From NCBI GenBank assembly GCA_947499565.1, contig CANMOV010000003.1, forward strand, positions 310,001-374,000: DNA of 64,000 bases, read 5' to 3'. The notes below the pieces were generated by a model, which was not told the origin of the DNA, did no database searches, and saw only the letters and a program-made list of their open reading frames with translations. The translations under genes and the position numbers were made by a program. Position 1 is the stretch's first letter; each line of letters begins with the position of its first letter. Positions 10,274 to 19,312 of this stretch are shown here, one piece after another. Source of the stretch: an uncultured Croceitalea sp. GTDB taxonomy: Bacteria; Bacteroidota; Bacteroidia; Flavobacteriales; Flavobacteriaceae.

Positions 10274-11564
10274 TTGGTTCGTTAAGTGTAATTAAATCCT
10301 CTTCTTGTTCTTCTTCTGTTTTTTCCTCAATTAGCGTGTATTCTATACAATCCAATTGCCCTTTAATAGGCACAATATGCTCCAAATAAGCTGCTCGTAA
10401 TGAATCTACAATAGGTTCTGCGGAAGGTAGTTTTTCTCTAAGTGGATCTACCTGTCGGCCATTTTTCCAAAAGCGATAACAAACATGAGGACCACCAGTA
10501 TTCCCAGTCATACCTACCCATCCAATAACATCTCCCTGGCGAACATAATCCCCTTTCTTTACTTTCTGGGCTTTCATATGTAAGTACTGCGTACTATAGG
10601 TTCCATTGTGTTTAATCTTTACATATTTACCATTCCCTCCTCTTCTTCTAGACTCGGTTACGGTACCATCCGCAGTAGCAACAATAGGTGAGCCAATTGC
10701 TGCGGCATAATCCGTTCCCTTATGTGGGCGAACCTTATACCCATAATAGGCAATACGTCTTCTAAGATTATATCTAGAGGAAACTCGATAATTGAACTTT
10801 ATTGGTGCCTTTAAAAAAGTACTTCTTAAGTTATTGGCATCTTGATCGTAATAATCCTCAATACTTTTTAAAGAATCAACTACATAAGGAAAAGCATAAA
10901 TTGGTTTTCCTTTATGTTCAAAATAAGCGGCTTTTATTGGAGTAACTCCTGCGTATATCGAATCGTTAATATAACGTTCGTCATATATAATTTTAAATTT
11001 ATCTCCTTTTTCTAATCTAAAGAAATCTATTGTCCAAGCATAAATATCGGCTAGGTTTAAAGTAACATTGTAATCAACTCCAAGGGAATCCATATCTAGG
11101 GATAGGGAATTTTTTATTACCCCACCAATCTCTCTCTCTTTATAGTTTACTTTTCGCTTACTCTTATAGACTTTAGCCGAATCTTTTAAATCAAATACGG
11201 TGTAATTTATCTTGTCATTTTGATAAATAAAAACTTCGGCTCTCTCAAGGGAATCTTTGGATTTTAAAATGAAATAAGGCTTACCTACATTTATTCTTCG
11301 AATATCAAAAGTGTCTTTATACTTTTCGGAAATAGTAATCACTTTATTATAGTCAACATGGTTTTTCAACATTAATTGACCAAAACTATCTCCATTCTTT
11401 ACTGTGTCTTGGACTATGTTATATTCGTCAAAGTCAAATCCAAACCTTTTTACAATTGGTTTGGCAACAGGTAATTGAGCAATCTCCTGTTCTACTGCTG
11501 GCTTATCTTCTTTGCAGGATATTAGAATGGCCAGTGCCAAAATAGCGCCCCAATATTTTCGCAT
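10239..11564 (-). CDS. M23 family peptidoglycan metallopeptidase (lipoprotein) with an HxC zinc site
   Basis: A 441-residue lipoprotein (ILISC, Cys17). A long N-terminal region (20-250) contains a LysM/opacity-like segment ([15 protein letters not shown]). An M23/LytM domain follows at about 260-385. HKGTD near 281 gives the first His and the Asp of HxxxD, and YLHMK near 334 the catalytic His. The usual HxH is replaced by HVC near 362, so Cys would stand in for the last zinc His. My recollection is that this HVCYRFW form recurs in Bacteroidota members, which would make it a family variant and not an error. The predicted role is a cell-wall DD-endopeptidase. It lies five bases after the dioxygenase-family gene and overlaps pgi. 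Confidence 0.9.
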   Translation of the reverse strand: MRKYWGAILALAILISCKEDKPAVEQEIAQLPVAKPIVKRFGFDFDEYNIVQDTVKNGDSFGQLMLKNHVDYNKVITISEKYKDTFDIRRINVGKPYFILKSKDSLERAEVFIYQNDKINYTVFDLKDSAKVYKSKRKVNYKEREIGGVIKNSLSLDMDSLGVDYNVTLNLADIYAWTIDFFRLEKGDKFKIIYDERYINDSIYAGVTPIKAAYFEHKGKPIYAFPYVVDSLKSIEDYYDQDANNLRSTFLKAPIKFNYRVSSRYNLRRRIAYYGYKVRPHKGTDYAAAIGSPIVATADGTVTESRRRGGNGKYVKIKHNGTYSTQYLHMKAQKVKKGDYVRQGDVIGWVGMTGNTGGPHVCYRFWKNGRQVDPLREKLPSAEPIVDSLRAAYLEHIVPIKGQLDCIEYTLIEEKTEEEQEEDLITLNEPNGTTQNQPNNN

Positions 11565-11569
11565 GCTTC

Positions 11570-12535
11570 TTACGCTTTATTATTTGGGTTAAAAATATGG
11601 TCTACCCATTGTTTTCCCCATGTTTCTAATTCTTCTTCTGAATGCAAATTTGGAAAAAATATTATTTTCTGAAAACTTGGGGGTAAGTAGTTTTTCCAAT
11701 TTGTTCCACCAGTAGCATCTACCGGTGCTTTGTCTTTACCTAAATAACGATATGCTGAACCCATATGCATTAGTGGCCAATTAACATTCGCATTTACATC
11801 TAAATCCTTAAGTACCGTTATTAATTCTTTATTGTCTTTTGATGCTTTTGGTAAACTTAGGTATTTGTCATAGATGGTATTACCTTTTAAACGGTTTGCA
11901 GTTCTTAATAGTCTTGAAGTGTATTTAAATTCAAATTGCTTTAAAGTCAATGTTTTTTCTCCTGTTTTAATATCAGTAGCTCCCTTTTTCCAATAAATAT
12001 GTTCATATAATTCTTCTATACTATGCTCTTCAGAAAAATCAGCTCTTTCTGTATAATGAACCAAGTTTTGCATGGAAGTGGAATACAATTCTATCATTCT
12101 ATACTGTGCAGATTGGAAACCACTTGCGGGAAGAAGTGCCATTCGGTATCGTAAAAATTGCTCTCTATTCATCCCCTTTATCATAATACTAAAAGAGGAT
12201 GTTAAAGCTCTGTAGTAGCTATTAATACGGTATACCTTATCTGTAAAAAATTGAAGGTCTTGTGATTTATCTTCTACCAATTGTTTCTGCTCATGCAAAA
12301 TAAGCTTGAAATACAGCTCGGTAATCTGATGGTACATGATAAAAATCTCTTCATCAGGAAAATGTGTTTTAGGAACTTGGATGCTTAATAAAGTATCTAA
12401 ATGAATATAATCCCAATACGTTAAATAACGTTGGTATAGAAGTCCATCTAAGTAAGAACTAAGATCTTGACCAGAGTTTTTATATTTTTCTTCAAGCTTG
12501 TTGATTTGGGACTCAATTAGCTCCTCTTTCTTCAT
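11570..12535 (-). CDS. Tryptophan 2,3-dioxygenase family protein
   Basis: A 321-residue all-helical protein with the family hallmarks: YWDYIHLDTLLSIQ near 40, MYHQITELYFKLILHEQ near 67, a SGFQSAQYRMIELYS segment near 135 and C-terminal DATGGTNWKNYLPPS. True TDOs use heme iron to open the indole ring of tryptophan to N-formylkynurenine. A candidate heme-binding His is in NWPLMHMGSAYRYLG. The flavobacterial branch is divergent from classical KynA, so I do not assign kynA. There are no other kynurenine-pathway genes beside it. It sits between DUF3108 (7-bp gap) and M23 (5-bp gap), clearly in an operon. Confidence 0.85.
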   Translation of the reverse strand: MKKEELIESQINKLEEKYKNSGQDLSSYLDGLLYQRYLTYWDYIHLDTLLSIQVPKTHFPDEEIFIMYHQITELYFKLILHEQKQLVEDKSQDLQFFTDKVYRINSYYRALTSSFSIMIKGMNREQFLRYRMALLPASGFQSAQYRMIELYSTSMQNLVHYTERADFSEEHSIEELYEHIYWKKGATDIKTGEKTLTLKQFEFKYTSRLLRTANRLKGNTIYDKYLSLPKASKDNKELITVLKDLDVNANVNWPLMHMGSAYRYLGKDKAPVDATGGTNWKNYLPPSFQKIIFFPNLHSEEELETWGKQWVDHIFNPNNKA

Positions 12536-12542
12536 TGATTAA

Positions 12543-13319
12543 TCACTTCATAATTATCTTGAACTGATTTTTAAGTCCATTATACCCATCTAAGTCCGCT
12601 TTTATAGAACCTACGGCTAATTCTGCCTTAATACGGATAGGAATCTTATTTAAATCGTTCGATACCCACAAAGTTAAGCTTTCTTGTTCTTTAAAAACCC
12701 TACCAGATTGCACATATGGTCTAAATTTTAAACATTCTACTTTTCCGTACTTTGTTCTAACTATTTCTGTGCCTAAAAACTTTAGCTTAAACTTATACAT
12801 TCCATCATCATCATACAACATGTCTATGCTTATACTTTCCCCCACTTTAAAATCATCTAAATCATAGTTGCTCCTTAAATAATATGAGGCTGAAATTAAG
12901 TCTTGTACTTTACTATTTATAGAAATATTGTAGTCCTTCTTATTCTTTTTGTCTTCCAATAATGCCGTTGATTTATCGTAGTCAAAATTTATTTCAATGT
13001 CTTTTGTATAACCCCCTTCGTCAATTTTTCTAACAAACTTATAGGGCTTACTATCATATTTGCCAAAATAGCTTTCATAAGTATCATCAACTTTAAAAAA
13101 CCATCTTGCCATTCCTGTAGTTTTTCCTTTACCAACTGCGTGATAAACGGGAGTACCGTTTAGTTCTTCTGAGGTAAGCTTTAAGGTTGCAAAGCTTGCG
13201 TTAAAAATTCCGTAGTGAATTCTAAACTTTAACCATTCGCCAGACTTATACGCAGGTTTGGTTTGTGCGTGAGCCCCTAACACCAAAAAGGAGATAATAA
13301 GGAAAGTAAGTTTTTTCAT
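12543..13319 (-). CDS. DUF3108 domain-containing periplasmic protein
   Basis: 258 residues with a signal peptide (1-18, ending AHAQ) and a beta-rich body typical of DUF3108: KSGEWLKFRIHYGIFNASFATLKL at the front, FKVDDTYESYF near 78 and TLWVSNDLNKIPIRIKAEL near 220. The DUF3108 fold is barrel-like and predicted periplasmic, often near cell-envelope genes. Its biochemical role is unknown. It is the first gene of the tight minus-strand set with the dioxygenase-family protein, M23 peptidase and pgi. A hairpin terminator at 13412-13443 separates it from the patatin gene upstream. Confidence 0.85.
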   Translation of the reverse strand: MKKLTFLIISFLVLGAHAQTKPAYKSGEWLKFRIHYGIFNASFATLKLTSEELNGTPVYHAVGKGKTTGMARWFFKVDDTYESYFGKYDSKPYKFVRKIDEGGYTKDIEINFDYDKSTALLEDKKNKKDYNISINSKVQDLISASYYLRSNYDLDDFKVGESISIDMLYDDDGMYKFKLKFLGTEIVRTKYGKVECLKFRPYVQSGRVFKEQESLTLWVSNDLNKIPIRIKAELAVGSIKADLDGYNGLKNQFKIIMK

Positions 13320-13411
13320 AGCAGATAAACTAACACTAAAATTAATACATAAATGGCTTTTAAAACCCTATTTACCATAACTTAAACAAAAGTTATTCCA
13401 AAGTATTGTAC

Positions 13412-13443
13412 AAAAAAAGCCCTGATATGAATATCAGGGCTTT
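13412..13443 (-). terminator. Intrinsic terminator after the patatin gene
   Basis: A 13-bp perfect stem AAAGCCCTGATAT/ATATCAGGGCTTT at 13416-13443 is followed, on the minus strand, by a run of seven T. It should end the uvrC-patatin transcript about 190 nt after the patatin stop, leaving an unusually long 3' tail. Confidence 0.88.
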
Positions 13444-13445
13444 CT

Positions 13446-13512
13446 CTAAATAACCAACCAAACTTTAAATTATGAAAAACCAATACTTAAAGTAGTGAGG
13501 GAACCACCCCTC
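13446..13512 (+). other. CTAAATAACCAACCAAA module with seven-residue frame and hairpin
   Basis: Directly beside the terminator lies CTAAATAACCAACCAAA. On the plus strand it is followed by CTTTAAATT, an ATG frame encoding MKNQYLK (13472-13495) and a small hairpin GAGGG..CCCTC. The same 17-mer recurs exactly at 44832-44848, also beside a terminator hairpin. A looser version is at 53599-53660. It could be a mini-transcript with a leader peptide on the plus strand, or a 3' UTR signal on the minus strand. The sequence does not decide between them. Confidence 0.4.
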
Positions 13513-13633
13513 TTGTTATACAAATGTAAGGCAGGTTTTTAAAGAAAAATAAGGATTTAACGTACTTTAACTTAGCTTAGCTAGAGTTTGATTTCTTTTA
13601 AGAATAATTACCATTTTTTAGGATAATTTTTTG

Positions 13634-15883
13634 CTAAAACCAATATCCAATGCTGAAAAATACTTCACTATCGTTACGTTGGGGCGACCAAGAATAGTAT
13701 ATCTGTACGGGGCCCAAAAAAGACTCGTAACCATAACCAATTCCATAACCAGAAAAATTAGGTTCTGTAAACCATTCTCCTGTTCTAAAAAGGTCGTCAT
13801 CTACATTGGCAGCATTTGCTGTAAAAAGAATATGGTTTTTTGGAGCAACCTCATAGTCCAACCTAGCATATGCTTTTACAAAGCTGTTTCCTGGAAGGGA
13901 TAAAAAATCATAACCAAAAAAAGGAATAAAATTATGTGTGGGCTCATTACCAAATCCACCTAAAATAAAATCAAAAGAAGACACATTAGAGGTTCCAAGC
14001 TTAAAACCCCCTTCAGTCTCAATATTTAAAGTTAGATTATCAATCCAAGTGAAGGCACCACCCATTCTAGCTTTTGCTATTGAAAATTCTTTGAAATTAT
14101 CATTGAAATCTGATGACAATATATAGAAGTGGAAATCTCCATCAAAGTACAAGCCTTTTGTTGGAAAATATTTATCATCGTAGGTATCTAGTTTTAGTTT
14201 ACTATAGGTACTAAAGTAATTACTATTTTCAAAAAAAGTGCGCTCATTAGATGGTGGTACTGGAGTAAGAGAATTTATATTATTGTTTAAAGTTCTTGTA
14301 CTATACCTTAATAATTTATGTTCTAAACCAATGCTAAAAGCAAACTCTTCCTGCAAAACGGTTTGAAGGTATATTTGATTTGTTAAGTCTGTTACGTCTA
14401 AATTAATTTCACTGATGTTTGGGTCATCTGGAACATCAAAGTTGGAACGTAGTAAACCAAAATCCACTTCCTCGTCAAAATCATTAAAGTTTGAATTGAG
14501 TCCAAAACTCCAATAAAACCCTTTATCTAAATAATATTGGAAATTATATCGCACATGATCTCCTAAAATGAAATCAAATGATGCTACATCATCTTTTAGC
14601 AATAAATTCTTTCTAGTAATATTAATAAGCGCTGCACTTTTATATAAGTCATCATAATGTGCGCCCATTTTAATATACATTTTAGTGGTATTCTCCTTAA
14701 GTTTTAATATTAAATCTGTGCCAAGTCCATTTGAAACTAGTTCATACCTAATTGCCTTAAAATTACCCGTAGCAGCCAAATTATTTATCCCTTGCTTAAG
14801 CTTAGTAAATGGAATCTTATCTGCAAGATTAAAACGTAGTTTCCCTTTAATATAGCCTCTCGTGTATCTATTATTTCCTTCAATAATCATTCTATTAATA
14901 CTTAAGCTATCCATCACTTTTCGTCTGGCCTTGCCACTCCTTATTGTAGGTTGCTTAGTTGCTAATTGTTTTAAGTCTTCCCACCTCTCTTTTGCGCCAA
15001 TTTCTCCAACTTCGATAATGGTCGAGGCTTTTTCAAAATCGATTACCGAAAAATCTTCAATGTTTGGCTGAATATAAATATCTGTTTGTTTTCTCTTTTT
15101 TACCATATCGTTCACGGTACGGTAGTTATTTATTTGCAGTAATACTTCCGTAGCAGATGATAAAGACTCTCGTTTTGCCAATGCGTCTTGAACGTCTACA
15201 CCTATGATAATATTAGCTCCAAGCTTTTTTACCTCATCTATAGGATAGTTGTTGACTACTCCACCATCTATAAGTATTTGACCATCCAATTCCGTTGGTT
15301 CAAATAAAGAGGGCAATGTACCACTAGCCATAATTGCCTCTGGCAAATAACCATTATCCAAGAGCACAGGTTCTCCAGTTTCAACATTTGTAGCTATGCA
15401 TAAGAACGGAATTGGAAGCTTATTAAAGTCCTTAATATCTTTTACATGGAATAGTAGCCGAACAAACTCATTGTAAATGTTCTGCCCTCCAGAAATTGCC
15501 TCAGGAAAAGAAACTTTAAAATTATCAAAAGGTAACCCCAAGGCATAGCGTTCGGAATCGTCTTTATCATAGAATGTCTTTGCCCCTCTAGGTACATTAT
15601 CTTGAATAAGCGTAGAAAAATCTGTTGCCCTAAAAATTGAATCTAATTCATTGGCAGAGTAACCGGAAGCATAAAGTGCACCAACAATTGCACCCATGCT
15701 GGTACCACCTATATAGTCAATTTCTACGCCAGCTTCTTCAATAATTTTTAATGCTCCAATATGTGCAAGACCTTTAGCACCGCCGCCACTTAAAACAAGA
15801 CCAACTTTGGGTTCTTCTTGTGAGAAAGAAGTAAAAGTAACTAGCACTAAAATAAGGGTTCCTATTTTTCTCATTAAAACCAT
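13634..15883 (-). CDS. Patatin-like phospholipase with POTRA and surface-antigen barrel (PlpD type)
   Basis: A 749-residue protein. The signal peptide begins at the Met at residue 4 (MRKIGTLILV). A patatin domain covers about 28-300 with the oxyanion loop SGGGAKGLAH, the nucleophile elbow GTSMG near 61 and the catalytic DGG in LIDGGVVNNYP near 207. A POTRA-like segment (about 325-400, SINRMIIEGNNRYTRGYIKGKL) and a C-terminal barrel of the bacterial surface antigen family ending FFSIGYWF follow. This is the type Vd, PlpD-like layout: a lipase passed outward or held by its own barrel. It starts four bases after the uvrC stop and is probably cotranscribed. An alternative ATG at 15874 is equally plausible. 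Confidence 0.92.
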   Translation of the reverse strand: MVLMRKIGTLILVLVTFTSFSQEEPKVGLVLSGGGAKGLAHIGALKIIEEAGVEIDYIGGTSMGAIVGALYASGYSANELDSIFRATDFSTLIQDNVPRGAKTFYDKDDSERYALGLPFDNFKVSFPEAISGGQNIYNEFVRLLFHVKDIKDFNKLPIPFLCIATNVETGEPVLLDNGYLPEAIMASGTLPSLFEPTELDGQILIDGGVVNNYPIDEVKKLGANIIIGVDVQDALAKRESLSSATEVLLQINNYRTVNDMVKKRKQTDIYIQPNIEDFSVIDFEKASTIIEVGEIGAKERWEDLKQLATKQPTIRSGKARRKVMDSLSINRMIIEGNNRYTRGYIKGKLRFNLADKIPFTKLKQGINNLAATGNFKAIRYELVSNGLGTDLILKLKENTTKMYIKMGAHYDDLYKSAALINITRKNLLLKDDVASFDFILGDHVRYNFQYYLDKGFYWSFGLNSNFNDFDEEVDFGLLRSNFDVPDDPNISEINLDVTDLTNQIYLQTVLQEEFAFSIGLEHKLLRYSTRTLNNNINSLTPVPPSNERTFFENSNYFSTYSKLKLDTYDDKYFPTKGLYFDGDFHFYILSSDFNDNFKEFSIAKARMGGAFTWIDNLTLNIETEGGFKLGTSNVSSFDFILGGFGNEPTHNFIPFFGYDFLSLPGNSFVKAYARLDYEVAPKNHILFTANAANVDDDLFRTGEWFTEPNFSGYGIGYGYESFLGPVQIYYSWSPQRNDSEVFFSIGYWF

Positions 15884-15887
15884 ACAA

Positions 15888-17675
15888 TCAATGAAACGAT
15901 TTATACACTTTCTTAGCTTTTGCCATACCTATTGATTTTGCCAAATTTTCTATAGTCGCTTCCCGTATTCTTTTTACAGACTTAAAACTTTTAAGCAACT
16001 GTTCAGCAGTTTTTTCGCCTATTCCCTCTATATTCTCCAATTCTGAATTAATTGCTGCCTTACTTCGCTTATTTCTATGAAAAGAGATGCCAAAGCGGTG
16101 CGCTTCGTTGCGTAACTGTTGAATTATTTTTAATGTTTCAGATTTTTTATCCAGATATAAAGGTATAGGGTCTTCGGGAAAATAAATTTCCTCAAGCCTT
16201 TTTGCAATACCTATTATAGCTATTTTACCTCTAAGCCCTAAAATATCCAAACTCTTAAGCGCAGAAGAAAGCTGCCCTTTACCACCATCGATAACTATAA
16301 GTTGTGGTAAGTCTTGAGCTTCATTCAAAAGTCTTTTATAGCGCCTAAATACTACCTCTTCCATTGAGGCAAAATCATCTGGACCTTCAACTGTTTTAAT
16401 ATTAAAATGACGATACTCTTTTTTAGCAGGCTTACCGTCTCTAAAAACCACACAAGCTGCCACGGGGTTACTCCCTTGAATATTAGAATTATCAAAACAT
16501 TCTATATGTATTGGCTCTTCCGATAGTCGTAAATCTGATTTCATTTGCGCCATAATACGTTTGGCATGGCGGTCTGGGTCTGTTATTCGTATTTGCTTAA
16601 AGCGCTCTTGCCTAAAGAACTTTGCATTTCTTGTTGATAAATCCAGTAATTTTTTCTTATCGCCTAGTTTAGGAATGGTAATTTTTAATGTGCTTTCTAT
16701 TTCTAATGGAAAAGGAAGATAGAGTTCCTTAGACTCCGAGTTAAAACGTTGTCTCAGCTCTACAACGGCTAGTTGTAATAATTCCTCATCTGTCTCTTCT
16801 AATCTCTTCTTTATTTCTAGGGTATGCGACCTAATTATTAACCCGTGAGAAACTTGTAAAAAGTTAACATAAGCATGAGTCTCATCTGAAAAGATAGAGA
16901 AAATGTCTACGTTGCTAATTTTTGGATTAACTACGGTAGACTTTACCTGATAATTTTCTAATACTTCTATTTTCTCTTTAATACGTTGCGCTTTCTCAAA
17001 TTGCATTTCCGCAGCTAGGGTTTTCATTTGATGTTTAAAATAAAGTAGAGAACTTTTAAAATTTCCTTTTATAATATCTCTGATGTCATCAATCTGTCTA
17101 TGATATTCCTCCATTCCTTGTAAACCCTCACAAGGTCCTTTACAATTTCCTAAATGAAATTCTAAGCAACGTTTGTATTTTCCTGCTTCTATTTTCTCTT
17201 TGGATAAATCATAATTACACGTGCGCAATGGATAAACACTTTTTATAAGATCTAAAAGTGTTTTTACCGTTTTCATACTTGTATATGGCCCAAAATATTC
17301 TGATCCGTCTTTAATCAACTTTCTAGTTGGGAATATTCTAGGGAAACGTTCATTCTTAATACAAATCCAAGGATAAGATTTATCATCTTTAAGCAGAACG
17401 TTATATCTGGGCTTATACTTCTTTATAAAATTATTTTCAAGCAATAGCGCGTCAGATTCCGTTGCGACCACAATATGTTTTATAGACTTAATCTTTTTTA
17501 CTAAAACTTTTGTCTTACCATATTCATGCTTCTTGGTAAAATAGGAAGAAACTCGTTTTTTTAAATTCTTGGCTTTGCCCACATAGATTATAGTTTCTGA
17601 TGCATCATAAAATTGATAGACACCTGGACTATTTGGAAGAGAACTTATTTGGACTTTTATTGGCAAATGCACCAT
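15888..17675 (-). CDS. uvrC: Excinuclease ABC subunit C
   Basis: 595 residues, the standard UvrC length. UvrC makes both incisions in nucleotide excision repair after UvrAB damage loading. An N-terminal GIY-YIG nuclease domain (GVYQFYDASETIIYVGKAKN, about 14-35) is followed by a Cys-rich stretch (TCNYDL, RCLEFHLGNCKGPCEG), a UVR motif near 215-245 (AEMQFEKAQRIKEKIEVLE), the RNase H-like endonuclease (ECFDNSNIQGSNPVA, VIDGGKGQL) and a C-terminal helix-hairpin-helix (IEGIGEKTAEQLLKSF). It is the first gene of the pair with the patatin protein. Confidence 0.97.
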   Translation of the reverse strand: MVHLPIKVQISSLPNSPGVYQFYDASETIIYVGKAKNLKKRVSSYFTKKHEYGKTKVLVKKIKSIKHIVVATESDALLLENNFIKKYKPRYNVLLKDDKSYPWICIKNERFPRIFPTRKLIKDGSEYFGPYTSMKTVKTLLDLIKSVYPLRTCNYDLSKEKIEAGKYKRCLEFHLGNCKGPCEGLQGMEEYHRQIDDIRDIIKGNFKSSLLYFKHQMKTLAAEMQFEKAQRIKEKIEVLENYQVKSTVVNPKISNVDIFSIFSDETHAYVNFLQVSHGLIIRSHTLEIKKRLEETDEELLQLAVVELRQRFNSESKELYLPFPLEIESTLKITIPKLGDKKKLLDLSTRNAKFFRQERFKQIRITDPDRHAKRIMAQMKSDLRLSEEPIHIECFDNSNIQGSNPVAACVVFRDGKPAKKEYRHFNIKTVEGPDDFASMEEVVFRRYKRLLNEAQDLPQLIVIDGGKGQLSSALKSLDILGLRGKIAIIGIAKRLEEIYFPEDPIPLYLDKKSETLKIIQQLRNEAHRFGISFHRNKRSKAAINSELENIEGIGEKTAEQLLKSFKSVKRIREATIENLAKSIGMAKAKKVYKSFH

Positions 17676-17965
17676 CTGGGCTAAAAGAAATTTAAAACTG
17701 GAGTACGCTTGGTTAAATTACTGCCTTTTTTAAAAAGCAAGAATCGTTTTTAACTTTTTAACTCAAATAGTTTAAAATAATTATAGTGGTTCTAGTTTTT
17801 TTGAAATGTGTTAGAGCAGTATTTCACATTAAATTAATCCTACATTTACATTTTCTTTTTGTTAAAAATTTTGTAAAAAGATGTAATTCAACGATAAAAT
17901 AGAGCAGTTCATAGGTCGTATGTAAAAAAATTCTTTATATTTAAAGCAAATTAAAGTTACCCCCT
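17676..17965. other. AT-rich intergenic stretch
   Basis: 290 bp, very AT-rich, between the uvrC start and a tiny plus-strand frame. I see homopolymeric T and A runs and two copies of TAGAGCAGT (around 17812 and 17900), but no hairpin with GC content and no exact TAnnTTTG element. It presumably contains the uvrC promoter on the minus strand. Confidence 0.4.
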
Positions 17966-18052
17966 ATGGAAAACTATTTAATTGTTTTAGGTATGTATTT
18001 GATTTTGATGCTTTTCTTCAAAATCTATTTTGCTGTCTCTACAAGAGAGTAA
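17966..18052 (+). CDS. Putative 28-residue single-span membrane peptide
   Basis: ATG at 17966 opens a 28-codon frame reading MENYLIVLGMYLILMLFFKI and ending YFAVSTRE before TAA. It is a short acidic/polar start, about 20 hydrophobic residues and a charged end, so a single membrane helix. No family is recognised. It lies 49 bp ahead of the formyl-THF cyclo-ligase gene on the same strand. AT-rich DNA gives hydrophobic frames by chance, so this is only a candidate. Confidence 0.35.
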   Translation: MENYLIVLGMYLILMLFFKIYFAVSTRE

Positions 18053-18101
18053 ATTTTTATCTAAAACTGCCCCACAGTATCTTCTATCATTAAGAAGTTA
18101 G

Positions 18102-18662
18102 ATGCAAAAAATTGAACTTAGAAAGGCCTATAGAAACAAAAGAGAAAATCTTAGTTTCAAAACAATACAAAGCCAGAGTTTAAAAATTTCAAACAATATA
18201 CTCCAAATGAAAATTTGGAGTTTTTTATATTACCATACTTTCCTAACAATTACCCAAAGCAAAGAAGTTGACACTTCTTATCTTATTACACTACTTCAGG
18301 GAAAAGACAAAAATATTATTGTTCCAAAAACTATTTCTGATAATCAACTTGAGAATTATTTACTTACAGACAATACGCTGTTTAAAAAGAGTAAATGGAA
18401 TATCCCTGAGCCTGTGGAGGGCATTATAGTGAATGAAAAACAACTAGAAGTAATTTTTATTCCACTTTTAGCTTTTGATAAGACAGGAAATAGGGTTGGG
18501 TACGGAAAAGGTTTTTATGACACCTTATTAGCCAAATGTAATACGGATGTTTTAAAAATTGGATTATCTTTTTTTGAACCTGAAGAACGTATTGAAGATA
18601 TAAGCGAACATGATGTTCCACTAGATTTTTGTGTTACCCCAGATGTTGTTTATGAATTCTGA
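18102..18662 (+). CDS. 5-formyltetrahydrofolate cyclo-ligase
   Basis: A 186-residue enzyme that converts 5-formyl-THF to 5,10-methenyl-THF using ATP, recycling a folate by-product. The N-terminal LRKAYRNKRENLS is the family's Arg/Lys-rich start. The ATP/Mg signature IPLLAFDKTGNRVGYGKGFYD is near residues 122-142, followed by KIGLSFFEPEE and the closing DVPLDFCVT. Its 3' end overlaps by 13 bp the 3' end of the convergent lspA gene. Confidence 0.93.
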   Translation: MQKIELRKAYRNKRENLSFKTIQSQSLKISNNILQMKIWSFLYYHTFLTITQSKEVDTSYLITLLQGKDKNIIVPKTISDNQLENYLLTDNTLFKKSKWNIPEPVEGIIVNEKQLEVIFIPLLAFDKTGNRVGYGKGFYDTLLAKCNTDVLKIGLSFFEPEERIEDISEHDVPLDFCVTPDVVYEF

Positions 18663-19279
18663 TTTTTGGTTTTAGCGAAAGCGCGCTTATTAAAGAAAAT
18701 TAAAATTCCAACGCCAACACTAATCGCTGTATCTGCTATATTAAATATTGGTTCAAAAAAACGAAAGTTTTTTCCGCCAAATCCAGGAACCCATTCTGGC
18801 CAGGTTGTATCAATCAATGGAAAGTAGAGCATGTCTACCACCTTGCCATAAAAAATATTACCATAAGGTTCTCCAGAAAACAGCTCTGCAACTTGGTTAT
18901 TACTATCATTAAACAATAAACCATAAAAAACAGAATCAATAATATTCCCCAAAGCTCCTGCAAAAATTAGTGATACAGCAAGTATTAACACTTTAGGAGA
19001 TTTCTTTTTAATGATGTCGTATAACCAATAGCCTATTCCAAAAATGGCAAACAAACGAAAGATTGTTAAAAATAATTTTCCTAATGATTCAGAAATTGGT
19101 AAAATATCACTCAACTTTGTTCCCCAAGCTGCGCCTTCATTCTCGATAAATAGAATTTTAAACCAACTAAACACTTGTACAGATTCTCCTAAGACAAAGT
19201 TTGTTTTAATGTAAATCTTACTTAATTGATCAATAATCAATATTAAAACAATAAGTAAAATAGATTTTTTTAAAGTCAT
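18650..19279 (-). CDS. lspA: Lipoprotein signal peptidase (signal peptidase II)
   Basis: A 209-residue inner-membrane aspartyl protease that cleaves prolipoproteins ahead of the lipid-modified Cys. Four membrane spans are apparent. Family motifs are IDQLSKIYIK near 15, ENEGAAWG near 45, GALGNIIDSVFYG near 108-120 (first catalytic Asp) and FNIADTAISVGV near 178 (second catalytic Asp). It is longer than the roughly 165 residues of E. coli LspA because of an inserted loop before helix 4 (SNNQVAELFSGEPYG), as is common in Bacteroidota. Several lipoproteins in this window would be its substrates. Separated from the next upstream gene by 33 bp. Confidence 0.95.
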   Translation of the reverse strand: MTLKKSILLIVLILIIDQLSKIYIKTNFVLGESVQVFSWFKILFIENEGAAWGTKLSDILPISESLGKLFLTIFRLFAIFGIGYWLYDIIKKKSPKVLILAVSLIFAGALGNIIDSVFYGLLFNDSNNQVAELFSGEPYGNIFYGKVVDMLYFPLIDTTWPEWVPGFGGKNFRFFEPIFNIADTAISVGVGILIFFNKRAFAKTKNQNS

Positions 19280-19312
19280 TTCTAGTAAATAGATTCGGCA
19301 AAAATAGCCATA

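Larger units (their letters stand above)
13320..13633. other. Non-coding gap with terminator and motif module
   Basis: A 314-bp gap between two minus-strand genes. It holds the patatin-side terminator hairpin (13412-13443), the 17-nt motif CTAAATAACCAACCAAA (13446-13462), an eight-codon frame (13472-13495, seven residues MKNQYLK) and a second small GAGGG/CCCTC hairpin (about 13497-13512). The remaining sequence is AT-rich. The promoter of the DUF3108 operon should lie between 13320 and about 13400. Confidence 0.6.
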
